Shown piece after piece: positions 18,801-31,340 of a DNA stretch of 56,553 nucleotides. The translations under genes were made by a program, and so were the position numbers. The DNA lies in assembly GCA_049999725.1 (NCBI GenBank), contig JBNGIS010017987.1:1-56553 (forward strand), in the 5' to 3' direction. Each line of letters opens with the position of its first letter. Positions within the stretch are counted from its first letter, which is position 1. The notes below the pieces were generated by a model. The model was not told where the DNA came from and did no database searches. It was given only the letters and a program-made list of their open reading frames with translations. The stretch comes from Haplomitrium mnioides (Eukaryota > Marchantiophyta > Haplomitriopsida > Calobryales).

Positions 18801-21800
18801 GGTGAAACAAGGTTCTTGTATGATTCTACTTGTATTTTATAACTTTTCTTGGAAACTTTGGTGAAAACCAAGTCTTGCTTGATACTACTTGTTATACACA
18901 ACTTCTCTTATGAACTTTGGTTGAAACAAGGTTTTTCAATGATTCTACTTGTAATTCACAACTTCTCTTGGCAGCTTATATTGAAAAAAGGTTTTTTCAA
19001 GATTCTACTTGTAACTCACAACTTCTCTTGGAAACTTTGGTTGAAACAAGGTTCTTGCATGATTCTACTTGTGCTTCACAACGTGTTTTGGAAAATTTGG
19101 TTGAAACGAGGCTCCCGCATGATACAACTTGTAACTCACACAACTTCTCTTGGAAACTTTGTTGAAACAAGGTTCTTGCATGACTGTACTTGTAATTCAC
19201 AACTTCTCTTTGAAACTTTTGTGAAAAAATGTTTGTGCATGAATCTAATTGTAATTCCTAACTTCTCTTCGAAACTTTGAATAAAACAAGGTTATTTCAA
19301 GACTCTAGTTGTAATTCACAAATTTTCTTAGAAATGTTGGTTGAAACAAAGTTCTTGCAGGATACTTCTTGTAATTCACAACTTTTCTTGTAAATTATAG
19401 TTTAAAAAAAGTTTCTACGTATATCTACTTGCAATTCAAAACTTCTCTTGGAAATGTTTGCTAAAACAAAGTTTGTCAATGATTCTACTTGTTGTTCACA
19501 ACTTCTCTTGAAAACTTTGGTTGAAACAAGGTTTTGTTGCAAGATGCTACTTGTAATTCATAGCTTCTCTTGGATGCTTTGGTTGAAACAAGGTTCTTGC
19601 ATGATTCTACTTGTAATGCATACCTTTTCTTTGAAACTTTGGTTGAAACAAGGTGCTTCCGTGATTCTACTTCTAATTCACAACTATTGTTGAAAATTTT
19701 GGTTCAAACATGGTTGTTGCATGATTCTACTTGGAATTCACATCTTCCCTTGGAAACATTTGTTGAAACAAGGTTCTTGCATAATGCTTCTTGTAATTGA
19801 CAACTTCTCTTTGAAAACTTTGGTTGAAAAAAGGTTCTTGCTTAAGTCTACTTGTTGTTCACATTTTCTCTTGGAAACTTTTGTTGAAAGAAGGATCTTT
19901 CAAGATGCTACTTTTAATTCGCAACCTCTCTAGGGGACTTTGGTTTAAACAAGGTTCTTGCATGATTCTACTTGTAATTTGTGTCTTTTCTTGGAAACTT
20001 TGGTTGAATTAAGAATCTTACATGATTCTACTTGTAGCTCACATCTTCTCTTGGAAATGTTGGTTGAAGCAAGGTCCTTGCATGATACTGCTTGAAATTC
20101 ACAACTTCTGTTAGAGACTTTGGTTAAAACAAAGCTTGTGCATGACTCTATTTTTAGCTCACAACTTTTCTTGAAAATTTTGCTTAAACAAGGATGTTGC
20201 ATGAAACTACTTGCAATTCTCAACTTTCTTGGTAAATTCTGTTGAAACAAGGTTCTTGCATGAAACTACTTGTAATTTACAACTTCTCTTAGAAACTTTG
20301 GTTGAAACAAGGTTGTTGCATGATTCTACTTGTAATTCCCAACTTTTCTTGTAAACTTTGGTTGAAATAAGGTTCTTTCAAGATTCTACTTGTAATTAAA
20401 AACTTGTATTGCATACATTGGTTGAAATAAGGTTTCTTCCTTACTCTACTTATATTTCACAATTTCTTCTACAAATTTTGGTTGAAACAAGGATCTTGCA
20501 TAATACTACTTGTAATTCACAACTTGTAACGCTCTTGGAAATGTTTGTTGAAACAAGGTTCTTGTGTGATGCTACTTGTAACTCCCAACTTCTCTTGGAA
20601 ACTTTGGTTGAAACAAGGTTTTTGCATGATACTACTTGTAATTCACAACTTCTATTTGAAACTTTCGTGAAACAAAGTTCTTGCATGATTCTACTTGCCA
20701 TCAGCAACTTCTCTTGCAAACTTTGGTTGAAACAAGGTTTCTTCAAGACTCTACTTGTAATTCACAAATTCTCTTGAAATTGTTGGTTGAAACAAGGTTC
20801 TTGCATAGCTATGCTTGTAATTCACAACTTCTCTTAGAAACTTTAGTTGAAACAAGGTTTTTTAAATACTCTATATTTAGTTCACAACTTCTCTTGGGAA
20901 CTTTGGTTGAAACAACGTTCTTCCATTATTCTACTTGTAATTCACAACTTCTCTTCAAAACTTTGGATGAAGCAAGGTTCTTGCATGATTCTACTTTTAA
21001 TTCACAACTTCTCTTGAAAACTAAAGTGGAAACATGGTTCTTTCAAAACTCTACTTTTAATTTACACCTTCCATTGGGAACTTTGGTTGAAACAAGGTTC
21101 TTTCAAAGTACTTCTTGTAATTTACAACTTCTCTTGGAGACTTAGGTTGAAGCAAGGTTCTTGCATGATTCTACTTGTAGTTCACATCTTTTCTTAGAAA
21201 CATTGGTTGAAGCAAGGTTCTTGCATGATATTACTTGTAATTCAAAACTTCTCTTAGAAACTTTGGTTGCGATTCAAAAAATTTCTTGGTAAATTCTGTT
21301 GAAGCAAGCTTCTTGGATGATACTACATATAATTCACAACTTCTGTTGGAAATGTTTGTTGAAACAAAGTTCTTGCATGTTTCTGCTTGTAAATTACAAT
21401 ATATCTTGGAGACTTTGGTTGAAATAAGGTTTTTGCATGACTCTACTTGTAATTCCCAACTTCTCTTGAGAACTTTTGTGAAACCAATAATCTTGCATGA
21501 CACTACTTGCAACTCACAAATGTTCTTGGTAAATTCTCTTGAAACAAGGTTCTTGCATGATGCTACGTGTAGTTCACATCTTCTCTTAGAAACTTTGGTT
21601 GAAACAAGGTTGTTGCATGATTCTACTTGGAATTCACAACTTCTTTTGTAAACTTTGGTGGAAACAAGGTTCTTAAATGATTCTACTTGCATCTCACAAC
21701 TTCTCTTAGAAACTTTGGTTGGAACAAGGTTCTCGCATCATGCTACTTGTAATTCACAACTTCAGTTCGAAACTTTCATGAAACAAGGGTCTTGCATGAT

Positions 21801-22189
21801 TCTACTTGTAAATAGCAACTTCTCTGGGAAAATTTAGTTGAAACAAGGTTTCTTCAAGACTCTACTTGTAATTCACAATCTCTCTTGAAATTGTTGGTTG
21901 ATACAAGGTTCTTGCATGATTCTACTTGTAATTCACAACTTCTCTTGAAAACTCTGTTTAAAACAAGGTTCTTTCAAAACTCTACTTGTAATTCACAACT
22001 TCTCTCGAGAACTTTGGTTGAGCAAAGGTTCTTTCAAGATACTTCTTGCAATTTACAACTTCTCTTTGAGATTTTGGTTGAAACAATGTTCTTGCATGAT
22101 TCTACTTGTAGTTCACATCTTCTCTTGGAAGTGTTAGTTGAAGCAAGGTTCTTGTATGATGCTACTTGTAATTCACAACTTCTCTTAGA

Positions 22190-22835
22190 AACTTTGGTTG
22201 AAACAAGATTTTTGCATGATTCTACTTGTAATTCACAACTTCTCTAGAGAACATTTGTGCAACCAATAATCTTGCATGATAAATACTTGCAATTCACAAA
22301 TGTTTTTTGCTAAATTCTATTGAAGCAAGGTTTTTGCATGATAATATGTGTAATTTACAACTGCTCTTAGAAACTTTGCTTGAAACAAGGTTGTTGCATG
22401 ATTCTACCTGTAATTCGCAACTTCTATTGTAAACTTTGGTTGAAACAAGGTTCTTACATGATTCTACTTGCATCTCACAACTTTTCTTGGAGACTTTGGT
22501 TGAAGCAAGAATCTTACATGATACTATTTGTAATTCACAACTTCTCTTAGAAACTTTGGTTGAAACAAGATTTTTGCATGATTCTACTTGTAATTTACAA
22601 CTTCTCTAGAGAACATTTGTGCAACCAATAGTCTTTCATGATAATACTTGCAATTCACAAATGTTTCTTGCTAAATTCTATTGAAACAAGGTTGTTGTAT
22701 TATATTATGTGTAATTTACAACAACACTTAGAAACTTTGCTTGAAACAAGATTGTTGCATGATTCTACTTGTAATTCACAACTTCTATTGTAAACTTTGA
22801 TTGAAACAAGGTTCTTACATGATTCTACTTGCATC
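22190..22835 (+). repeat. Higher-order repeat, two tandem ~360-bp copies (six units)
   Basis: A six-unit block beginning CTTAGAAACTTTGGTTGAAAC and including the odd units GAGAACATTTGTGCAACC, CAAATGTTTTTTGCTAAATTC and ATGTGTAATTTACAAC is followed about 358 bp later by a copy in the same order. An older, more diverged relative lies at about 21465-21710. The variant-unit order, not just the monomer, has been duplicated. Confidence 0.8.
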
Positions 22836-24073
22836 TCACAACTTCTCTTGGAAACTTTGGTTGAAACAAGCTTCTTACATGATTCTACTTGTAAATCACA
22901 ACTTCTCTTGAAAACTTTTGTTGACACAAGGGTCTTTCATAATTCTACTTATAGTTCATAACTTCTCTTAGAAACTTTGGATGAATCAAGGTTCTTGCAT
23001 GACTCTACTTGTAATTCACAACTTTCTTGCAAACTTTTGTTGACACAAGGTTCTTGCATAATTCTACTCGTAGTTCATAACTTCTCTGGGAAACTTTGGT
23101 TGAATCAAGGTTCTTACATGACTCTACTTCTAGTTCACAACTTCTCTTGGAAACTTTGGTTGAAACAAGGTTCTTACATAATTCTACTCGTAGTTCACAA
23201 CTTCATTTTGAAACTTTGGTTGAAACAAGGTTGTTACATGAATCTACTTGTAATTCGCACCTTTTCCTAGAGACTTTGGTCTAAACAAGGTTCTTGCATG
23301 ATACTACTTGTAAGTCACAACTTTTCTTGGAAATTTTCAAATAAACAAGGTTTTTGCATGAATATACTTGTAATTCACAACTTCTTTTGCAATCTTTAGT
23401 TGAAACAAGGTTCCTACATGACTTTAATTGTAATTCACAATTTCTCTCAGAAACCTTGGTTGAAACCAGGTTCTTGAATGATTCTTCTTGTAATTCACAA
23501 CTTCTCTTAGAAATGTTGGTTGAAACAAGGTTCTTGCATGACACTACTTGTAATTCACAATTTCTCTTGGAAATGTTTGTTGAAACAAGGTCTTTGCATC
23601 AATCTACTTGTAATTCACATCTTCTTTTGGAAACTTTAATTGAAACAAGGTTCTTGCATGATTCTACTTGTAATTCACAACTTCTTCTGGAAATCTTGGT
23701 CAAAACAAGGTTTTCTCAAGCCTCTACTTGTAATTTACAACTTCTCTTGAGAATGTTGGTAGAAAAAAGGTTCTTTTTTTTATTCTGCTTGAACTTTACA
23801 ACATCTCTTAGAATCTTCCAATGAAACAAGGTTCTTTCATGATTCTACTTATAGTTGAGAGCTTCTCTTGGAAACTTTAATTGAAACAAGGTTCTTGCAT
23901 GATTCTACTTGTAGCTCACAAATTCTCTTGGAGACATTGGTTTAAACAAGGTTCTTGCATGATACTACTTGTAATTCACATCTTCTCTTGGTAGCTCTTG
24001 TTGAAGTAAGGTTTTTTCATGAATCTATATGTAGTTAGGAACTTCTCTTGCAAAGGTTGGTTGAAGGACAGTT

Positions 24074-24173
24074 NNNNNNNNNNNNNNNNNNNNNNNNNNN
24101 NNNNNNNNNNNNNNNNNNNNNNNNNNNNNNNNNNNNNNNNNNNNNNNNNNNNNNNNNNNNNNNNNNNNNNNNN
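24074..24173. other. Assembly gap (100 N) inside the array
   Basis: A run of 100 N flanked on both sides by 60-bp units, probably a size-unknown placeholder. Confidence 0.98.
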
Positions 24174-24379
24174 AACTTTTGTTTGAACAAGGATCTTGCA
24201 TGACACTACTTGCAATTCACAACTTTTCTTGGTAAATTCTACTGAAAAATAGTTCTTGCATGATACTACTTGTAATTCACAACTTGTCTTGGAAATGTTT
24301 GTTGAAACAAGGTTCTTGCATGATTCTACTTGTAATTCACAATTTCTCTTGGAAACTTTGGTTGAAACAAGGTTCTACT

Positions 24380-25080
24380 ATGATTGTTCTTGTAATTCAG
24401 AACTTCTCTTGGAAAGATTTGCTATGACAAGGTTTTGACATGATGGTGCTTGTAATTCACACCATCTCTTGGAAAATTTTGTTAAAACAACGTTATTTCA
24501 TGATACTACTTGTAATTCACAACTTCTCTTAGATATTTTGGTTGAAACCAGGTTTTTGCATCAATCTACTTGTAGTTCAGAACTTCTTCTATAAACATTT
24601 GTTGAAACAAGGTTTTTCCATGATTGTTTGTGTAATTGACAACTTCTCTTGCCAAAATTTGGTCGAAACAAGGTTCTTTCAAGATTCTACCTCTAATTCA
24701 AAACTTCTTTTGAGAACTTTGATTGAAACAAGGTTCCTCTATAATTCCGGTTCTTACACGATTCTACTTGTAGTTCACATTTTCTATTCAAAACTTTGGT
24801 TGAAACAAGGTTCTAACATGATTCTACTTGTAGTTCACAACTTCTCTTGGAAACGTTGAATAAAACTAGGTTCTTGCATGATACTATTTGTAATTCACAT
24901 TTTTTCTTGGAAAATTTTGTTGAAACAAGGTTCTTGCACGATACTACTTGTAGTTCACAACATTTCATGAAACCTTTGTTGAAAGAAGGTTGTTGCATAA
25001 TTCTACTTGTAATTCACAACTTCTCTTGCAAACTCTAGTTGAAAGAAGGTTCTTGCATGATATTACTTGAAATTCACATA
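24380..25080 (+). repeat. Higher-order repeat, ~700-bp block copy 1
   Basis: An ordered set of variant units: CACCATCTCTTGG, TTAGATATTTTGG, TGCATCAATCTAC, GATTGTTTGTGTAATTG, GATTCTACCTCTAATTC, a shortened unit at ATTCCGGTTCTTACACG, CACAACATTTCATGAAACC and TATTACTTGAAATTCAC. The same order returns at 25763-26461 (offset about 1.38 kb, 23 units) and at 34661-35360, on the far side of the copia-2 insertion. Confidence 0.85.
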
Positions 25081-25762
25081 TTCTTTTGGAAATTTTAGTT
25101 GAAACAAGGTTCTTGCATGACATTACTTGTAATTCACAACTTCTCTTCAAAACTTTGGTGAAACAAGGTTCTTGCATGATATTACTTGTAATTCACAACT
25201 TCTTCTTAAAACTTTGGTGATACAAGGTTCTTGCAAGATTCTACTTGTAGTTCACAACTTCTCTTGGAAACTTTGGATGAAATAAATTTTTTAAATGATT
25301 ATACTTGTCATTCACAACTTATCTTGAAAACTTTGGTTTAAACAAGGTTCTTGCAGGATTCTACTTGAAGTTCATAGCTTTTGTTGGAAGCTTTGGATGA
25401 AACAAGGTTTTTCAATGATTATACTTGTAATTCACAAATTTTCTTGAAAACTTTGGTTGAAACAAGGTTCTTGCATGATTCTACTTGTAATTCATAACTT
25501 CTCTTGGAAACTTTAGTTGAAACAAGGTTCTTGCATGATTCTACTTGTAATTCACAACTTCTCTTGGAAACTTTGGTTGAAACATGGTTCTTGCATGATT
25601 ATACTTGTAACTCACACCTTCTCTTGGAAATGTTTGTTGAAACAAGGTTCTTGCATGATACTACTTGTAATTCATAACTTCTTTTGGAAACTTTGTTGGA
25701 AAGAAGGTTTTTACTTATAATTCACAATTTCTCTTGGAAACTTTGGTTGAAACAAGGTTCTT

Positions 25763-26461
25763 CTATGATTGTACTTGTAATTCAGAACTTCTCTTAGAAA
25801 CATTTGTTATGACAAGGTTCTTACATGATGGTTCTTTTAATTCACACCATCTCTTGAAAACTTTTGTTGAAACAACATTATTTCATGATACTACTTGTAA
25901 TTCACAACTTCTATTAGATATTTTGGTTGAAACAAGGTTTTTGCATCAATATGCTTGTAGTTGAGAATCTATTTTATAAATGTTTGTTGAAACAAGGTTT
26001 TTCCATGATTGTGTGTGTAATTCACAACTTCTCTTACCAAACTTTGGTGGAAACAAGGTTCTTTCAAGATTCTACCTCTAATTCAAAACTTCTTTTGCGA
26101 ACTTTGATTGAAACAAGGTTCTTCCATCATTCCGATTCTTGTATTATTCTACTTGTAATCCACATCTTCTCTTGGAAACTTTTGTGAAACAAGGTTCTGA
26201 TATGATTCTACTTGCTGTTAACAACTTCTCTTAGAAATGTTGATTAAAACTAGGTTCTTGCATGATACTACTTGTAATTCACATTGTTTCTTGGAAACTT
26301 TAGTTGAAACAAGGTTTTTGTGTAATACTACTTGTAGTTCACAACACCTCATTAAACCATTGGTTGAAAGAAGGTTCTTTCATAATTCTACTTGTAAACC
26401 ACAACTTCTCTTGCAAACTTTAGTTGAAAGAAGGTTCTTGCATGATATTACTTGAAATCAC
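25763..26461 (+). repeat. Higher-order repeat, ~700-bp block copy 2
   Basis: Same variant-unit order as 24380-25080, including the shortened unit (ATTCCGATTCTTGTATTATTC) and AACACCTCATTAAACCATTGG. Differences are scattered substitutions, so the block was duplicated as a whole and then diverged. Confidence 0.85.
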
Positions 26462-26995
26462 AGCTTCTCTTGGAAATTTTGGTTGAAACAAGGTTCTTGC
26501 ATGATACTAATTGTAATTCACAACTTCTATTGGAAAATTTGGATGAAACCAGGTTCTTGCAAGACTCTACTTGTAGTTCACAACTTCTCTTGGAAACTTT
26601 GGATGAAACAAGGTTCTTATGTTATTCTACTTGTAATTCAGAATTTTTCTTGAAAACTTTGGTTGAAACAAGGTTCTTGCATGTTTGCACTTGTAATTCA
26701 CAACTTCTCTTGGAAACTTTGGTTGAAGCAAGGTTCTTACATGATTATACTTGTAGTTCACACCTTCTCTTGGAATTGATTGTTGAAACAAGGTTCTTGC
26801 ATGATGGTTACTTGTAATGCAGAACTTCTCTTGGAAACTTTGGTTGAAATAAGGTATTTGCATGAATCTACTTGTAATTGACAACTTCTCTTGGAAACTT
26901 TGGTTGAAACAAGGTTTTTCCTTGATTCTACTTGTAATTCACAATTTCTCTTAGAAACATTGGTTGAAAGAAGGTTCTTCTATGATTCTACTTGC

Positions 26996-27850
26996 ATATA
27001 TGTGTGACTTTGATATCAAACACCTACCTACTTTTGTCTACTCTCATAGTGCATGAGTTCAACCCACATGTCTATGCAACAACAAATACTCGAGGGACTT
27101 TGACTCTTCTCCGAATAACAACAGAATCACATATACATTCGGCAAGAGAAACCTTCACACAAGCTTCTACACGTAGCTATCTCATCATCAACAGAAGGGC
27201 AACATTGCATCTTGTCACTTCAAGTTCTTTCACTATATTTTCAAAACTTTGAGGTTCAATCTCTTCAACTTACCTCTGGATTATCTTTGATTGATTCCTT
27301 TTTTTTTTCTGAACTAATCTATCCCTCACAAGAGACACACTCTTTGATTCTGAAATATTTCTGACAAGGGACTAGAGGTGACTCATACTAACCAGAAATA
27401 CTAACCCTTGTCACCTCCACAAGCTAAACCCTCTATCTGGCCATACTTGGAACTTATATTTCCTCTTTCTTCACAGAATCAACGTTGCAGAGCGGCACCA
27501 CAATGCTCGGGGACTAGGATCATACAAGGAAAGCTCTTGGAGGACACAATACAAGCTTACCAACATGAGTAAATACACTTTTTTTCAAGGCAGTTTCTTC
27601 ATCTATTAGCAACATCAATTCCTCATTCATTTTTCTTTCGGTAATAGATACCGAGTAACTCGCATTTAGTCGATTCTTTCCTATTTTTCATTTCAATTAT
27701 CCATGTTTTTCTGCTTAAAGCAGAAAACATAAACAGGTACATGGGTCCGTGATTGACCAAATTTTAAACCAATCACCAATCTGTACAAAGTACAGAATAA
27801 TTGCTGCCCTGACCCAGCAGCTGCATTTGCCAGACACTCTAGTTCCTCAT
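26996..27850 (+). other. Long leader of copia element 2
   Basis: No gene seen. Blocks shared with the minus-strand leader of element 3 (38960-39700) include CTATCCCTCACAAG, ACCCTTGTCACCTCCA, GGGGACTAGG, GGAGGACACA, TTCTTCATCTATTAGC and GCAGAAAACATAAACAGGTAC. Conservation in both copies shows that it belongs to the element, probably the remainder of a 5' LTR and untranslated leader; the short frame at 26992-27252 is not shared and is not annotated. Confidence 0.7.
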
Positions 27851-28440
27851 GCTTATTCACATGTATTCTCATCATAAACAAAGCACAGACCTGCAATTGG
27901 CGTCTGTAGCATCTCTGAAATTTCAGGCATTGAGATTGGATGGCTCCAATTACTCATCATGGTTACTAGATGTTGCAACATATATGACATCCAAAGGTAT
28001 CCGTGAAATACTCAACACAGACTATGATATAAACCCCCGTGATGTAGCCAGAGCCCTCATCCTAATCCGACACCATCTGGTAGAACCCATGAGACTCCAA
28101 TGCTTGAACTATAACAATCCCCACCTACTGTGGATAGAACTGAAACTCATATTTGAACATCTGACACGTATATCGCTCTATGCAGCAAGACACGATTGGA
28201 TTAATCTCCGAGTTCAGGACCATGTGTCCATAGTCAATTACAATAGCAAACTATTTCGCATTGTCTTCAATTAGCAATTTGTGGTCACCCGTGACTGACA
28301 AAGAACAAATAGAGAAGACTCTATCAACTTTTCCTGTGAGCAATCTCATTTTAACATCACAATACCGCAATATGTGATTCACTCGATACTTTGAGCTCAT
28401 AGCATACATGCTACTAACCGAAAAGCATCAACTCCTCCTT
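27850..28440 (+). pseudogene. Copia-2 gag N-terminal region
   Basis: The frame reads LRLDGSNYSSWLLDVATYM, then SKGIREILNTD and ARALILIRHHLVEPMRLQC, the copia gag N-terminal (DUF4219/UBN2-like) pattern. The equivalent in element 3 starts MTMTPIESLKLDGSNYSSW, so the true start is probably lost here. Stops after 28274 and in the following linker end it; no zinc knuckle was located in this copy. Confidence 0.8.
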
Positions 28441-28489
28441 GAGAGTCACATGACTCATCCTTCTTTGTCAGACTAGGACAACAAATCCA

Positions 28490-28780
28490 AGATAACCTGC
28501 ATTGTAGATAGTGGATCTTTGCACACCATATTGTAAGACCAAAAATAGTTCTCATCAATTAAACCTTCTTCTAGGCCTATGACCACGATCACCGACCATA
28601 ACCAAACTAAAGAAGGGACATGGTCCAGCCACCATACTCTTTCCAAATGGTACCAAACTAGATATCAAATATGCGATTTATGCACCTGCAGCAACCAGAA
28701 ACATCATCAGTTTCCGAGATATATGACAAAACGGTTTTCCCATTCAAAACCGGATTCTTTTAGGACAATGAAGTCCTCCA
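28490..28780 (+). pseudogene. Copia-2 protease remnant
   Basis: Reads ITCIVDSGSLHTIL with the retropepsin DSG motif at about 28505-28515, then fragments matching the better preserved element-3 version (KYFSSIKPFSRPMTTI). Frame is broken by stops almost at once. Homology to element 3 is the main support. Confidence 0.65.
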
Positions 28781-28985
28781 TATACTGAGTCCAATAGCAA
28801 CATGCTTTGACATACGAGAATCATTCTTGCTATCACCACCTGGACTGTACACTCCAAAAATATGTTCATATCATGTCTCTACGAAACTGATCTTTGCAGC
28901 ACTCACATGGCACAACCGCTTGGGGTATCTCGGACAAGACATGCTCTACCGCATCAAAAGCGATAGCAAAGGCATGCCATAGAAC

Positions 28986-29480
28986 GTGCACCCACCGCCA
29001 TTGAATACCCCATACTTAGCATGCGCACAAGGCAAACTGAGAATTGCACCTTCTCACAACAAAATAGCGATCACGATTCCTCGATTCCTTGAGAGAATCC
29101 ATGCTGATGTCTATGGACCTATCCATCCACCTTTGGGACCATTCAGATACTTCCTACTCACCATTGGTGCATCATCCAAATGGTCACAAGTATCTCTACT
29201 CACGACCAAAAACATGGTATTCTCGAAACTTCTATCTCAAATCTTGAAACTCTCGGCACAATTTCTTGATTACCCAATCAGAAATCTAAAAGTGGACATT
29301 GCTAGAGAGTTCTCTTCACAAAATTTTGATGACTTTTGCACATTTTTTGGCATAGATATATAATATTCAGTTCCACATGTACACTTTCAAAATGGCATTG
29401 TAGAATCTGCTATCAAGAGAATACAACTAACAGCAAGACCATTACTTCTGAATTCAAACCTCCCCACCACTACTTGGGGA
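28986..29480 (+). pseudogene. Copia-2 integrase core
   Basis: The frame 28986-29363 contains the pre-integrase tail ACAQGKLRIAPS, then RIHADVYGPIHPP with the first catalytic Asp and NLKVDIAREFSS with the second. After stops at about 29361-29366 the third motif appears as HFQNGIVESAIKR with the Glu. All three acids of the DDE core are present but separated by stops. From 29480 onward the C-terminal part is shifted in frame. Confidence 0.85.
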
Positions 29481-29726
29481 CACGTAGTCATGCACACAAC
29501 GTCCTTACTGCGTTAAAGACCATATGCATTCAATCAGAATTCCCCACACCAACTTGCAGCCGGAATTCCTACAGATATCTCGCATCTTCGCACATTTGGC
29601 TTCCTCGTCCTTGTCCTAATCTTAGGACAACATCAAACAAAGATGGGACCCCAACGCGAAAAAGGCATATATGTCGGTTTTGAATCTCCTTCCACCATCT
29701 GATATCTTGAACCTTCAACCTCTAAT

Positions 29727-30170
29727 GTGTTTAAGTCTCAATTCACAGACTCTCAATTCTTTAAGGAATATTTTCCACATCTATTACAGGAGGACAAAAC
29801 TGTACAACCCAAACCTGAGGACAACTTAATATGGCACCAGCACTTGCCATTAGACTTTGACCAACAAAATGGACAATCCGATGCCAAAGTCAAACGACTC
29901 CTCCATTTACAAAAAACGTTAATCAAAATGCATGACGCATTTAACAAAGCAGCTAGCATCACCAAATTGCACATTGAAGTTGCCAACGCACTAGCACGAC
30001 TTCAAAAAGTTGACACACCTACCCCTGCAATACAGCCTAAAGCAAAATGTGACAGACCTAAAGGCTCAAAGAATAAATCAAAACCACCGACATCATTACA
30101 CGTTGCGACAGACAACAATGAAATAGAAATTGACTATTCCCATATCGGTCAAATATAGGACAAAACCCAG
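29727..30170 (+). pseudogene. Copia-2 integrase-RT linker region
   Basis: A 143-codon frame with KSQFTDSQFFKEYFPHL and a basic KAKCDRPKGSKNKSKPP stretch, ending IDYSHIGQI. The same stretch (KRGRLKGSKNKP...IDYSHTGQI) lies in element 3, so it is part of the polyprotein between integrase and RT. The basic tract could be a nuclear-localisation signal; that is inference. Confidence 0.7.
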
Positions 30171-30299
30171 ATCGCTATAGATGATCTATTCATATTCTAT
30201 GTATCACAATTAATAGACAATGACACACCTCATCATTTATCTGTACAAGAAAAACAATTAAGAACCAACTGGCCCCAATGGGAGAAGGCCATAAATTCA

Positions 30300-30690
30300 A
30301 AACTTGAATCTCTCATACAACGACAAGTATTTAGATCTATTATGCCAGCTTTTCTTGACATGCATATGGCAGATTACATATTTATTTTTGTTCGCAAACA
30401 CAATGCAAAAGGTGATGTCATGCAATATAAGGCAAGATTAGTGGCCAAAAGATACACTCAGATTCTTAGACCTGATCATGACCTCATATACTCAGCCGTC
30501 ATGGACAATATAACATACAGATTATGAAAGCATTTGCTATCCAACTCAATCTCACTATGCACATCATGGACATCATCACTACATACTTATATGGTATTCT
30601 AGACACCCAAATTCTTATGAAAGCACCAAAAAAAAAAAACTCATATCAAGAATTGCATTTCATATTCAGGGGGATAACAACCACTGTGCA
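30300..30690 (+). pseudogene. Copia-2 reverse transcriptase, fingers and palm (first part)
   Basis: Recognisable RT motifs are AKGDVMQYKARLVAK, then after a frameshift near 30520 the equivalent of LTMHIMDIITTYLYGILD, which corresponds to the MDVKTAFLNGEL motif with the first catalytic Asp. It then reads ISRIAFHIQG and passes into the repeat peptide. An A-rich run at 30631-30640 makes one frameshift. Confidence 0.8.
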
Positions 30691-31340
30691 AATTGACCTT
30701 TAGTCCAAAACGGTCCAAGTGTTGAGATTGGGCCTTTTATCTCTCATGGCCTAAACTCTAAGGGTAGACCTTTTGTCCCTCATAATATGCACTATAAAAA
30801 TGGACCTTTAGTCCCAAGGGGCCCAAAAACTGAGATTGGATCTTTTGTCTCTTATGGCTTAAACTCTGAGGTTAGACCTTTTGTCCCTCATGATTTGCAC
30901 TATAAAGATGGACCTTTAGCCCAAAGAGGCACAATGATTAAAAATGGACCTTTTCTCTACAAAGACCTCAATTTGGGAAAAGGACATTTTGTCCATAAGA
31001 GGCCACTGCCAATCCAGAAAGAACCTTTAGTCCTCATGTCAAAAAGACAATGCCAAATGATGGAAAGAAAGTTGCACAATGCTATTAAAGGACCTTTAGT
31101 CCAGCCAATAGATTTGCTGAGCACGCAACATTTCAAAGAACCTTTAGTCTAGCCAGCAGACTCGCTGAACATGCATCATTTCAGAGGACTTTTAGTCCCA
31201 CATATATACAAGTTGCATGAGAAATACAAGAGTGGACCTTTTGTCCCCTATCATCAAAGTATACCACATGAAAATGTGAAGTTGACACAACATTCTATTA
31301 ATGCATCTGGATCACCAATCGATCAATCAGGCACACAAAT
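30690..31340 (+). repeat. In-frame repeat-peptide block inside copia-2 RT
   Basis: About 215 codons of imperfect ~36-nt repeats encoding G/R-P-F/L-V-x-x-G/D followed by N/K-x-E/K-I/V (examples: RPFVPHDLHYKDGPL, EIGSFVSYGLNSEV). Plus-strand DNA shows GGACCTTTAGTCC or GACCTTTTGTCCC in each unit. It lies between HIMDIITTYLYG...AFHIQG and MAFQVLRSIYGLKQSGRNWY, that is in the middle of the RT domain. The block keeps one frame with the following RT motif, apart from a TGA near 30692 and a TAG near 31150. The same block lies at the same place in element 3. No ordinary copia RT that I know has such an insertion. Confidence 0.8.

Larger units (their letters stand above)
12694..26995 (+). repeat. 60-bp tandem array, block 3 (largest)
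   Basis: About 14.3 kb, close to 240 units, broken only by two 100-base N gaps. All units are in one orientation. Plus-strand translations repeat a 20-residue motif around ETLVETRFLHDSTCNSQ, and minus-strand translations repeat one around SCKNLVSTKVSKRSCELQ, the longest being 176 codons (14935-15465) and 153 codons (21231-21692). These frames start and stop wherever single-base indels fall and have no common start, so I do not call proteins. Higher-order repeats are listed separately. Array length is a minimum because of the gaps. Confidence 0.95.

Noticed and set aside
1-26995. CRISPR-like or phage-type repeat array
   Set aside because: Units are directly adjacent without unique spacers, and the setting is plant retrotransposons; it is a satellite.
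26992-27252. Plus-strand ORF of 86 codons at the left end of copia element 2
   Set aside because: It spans the array-element junction and is not conserved in the leader of element 3.
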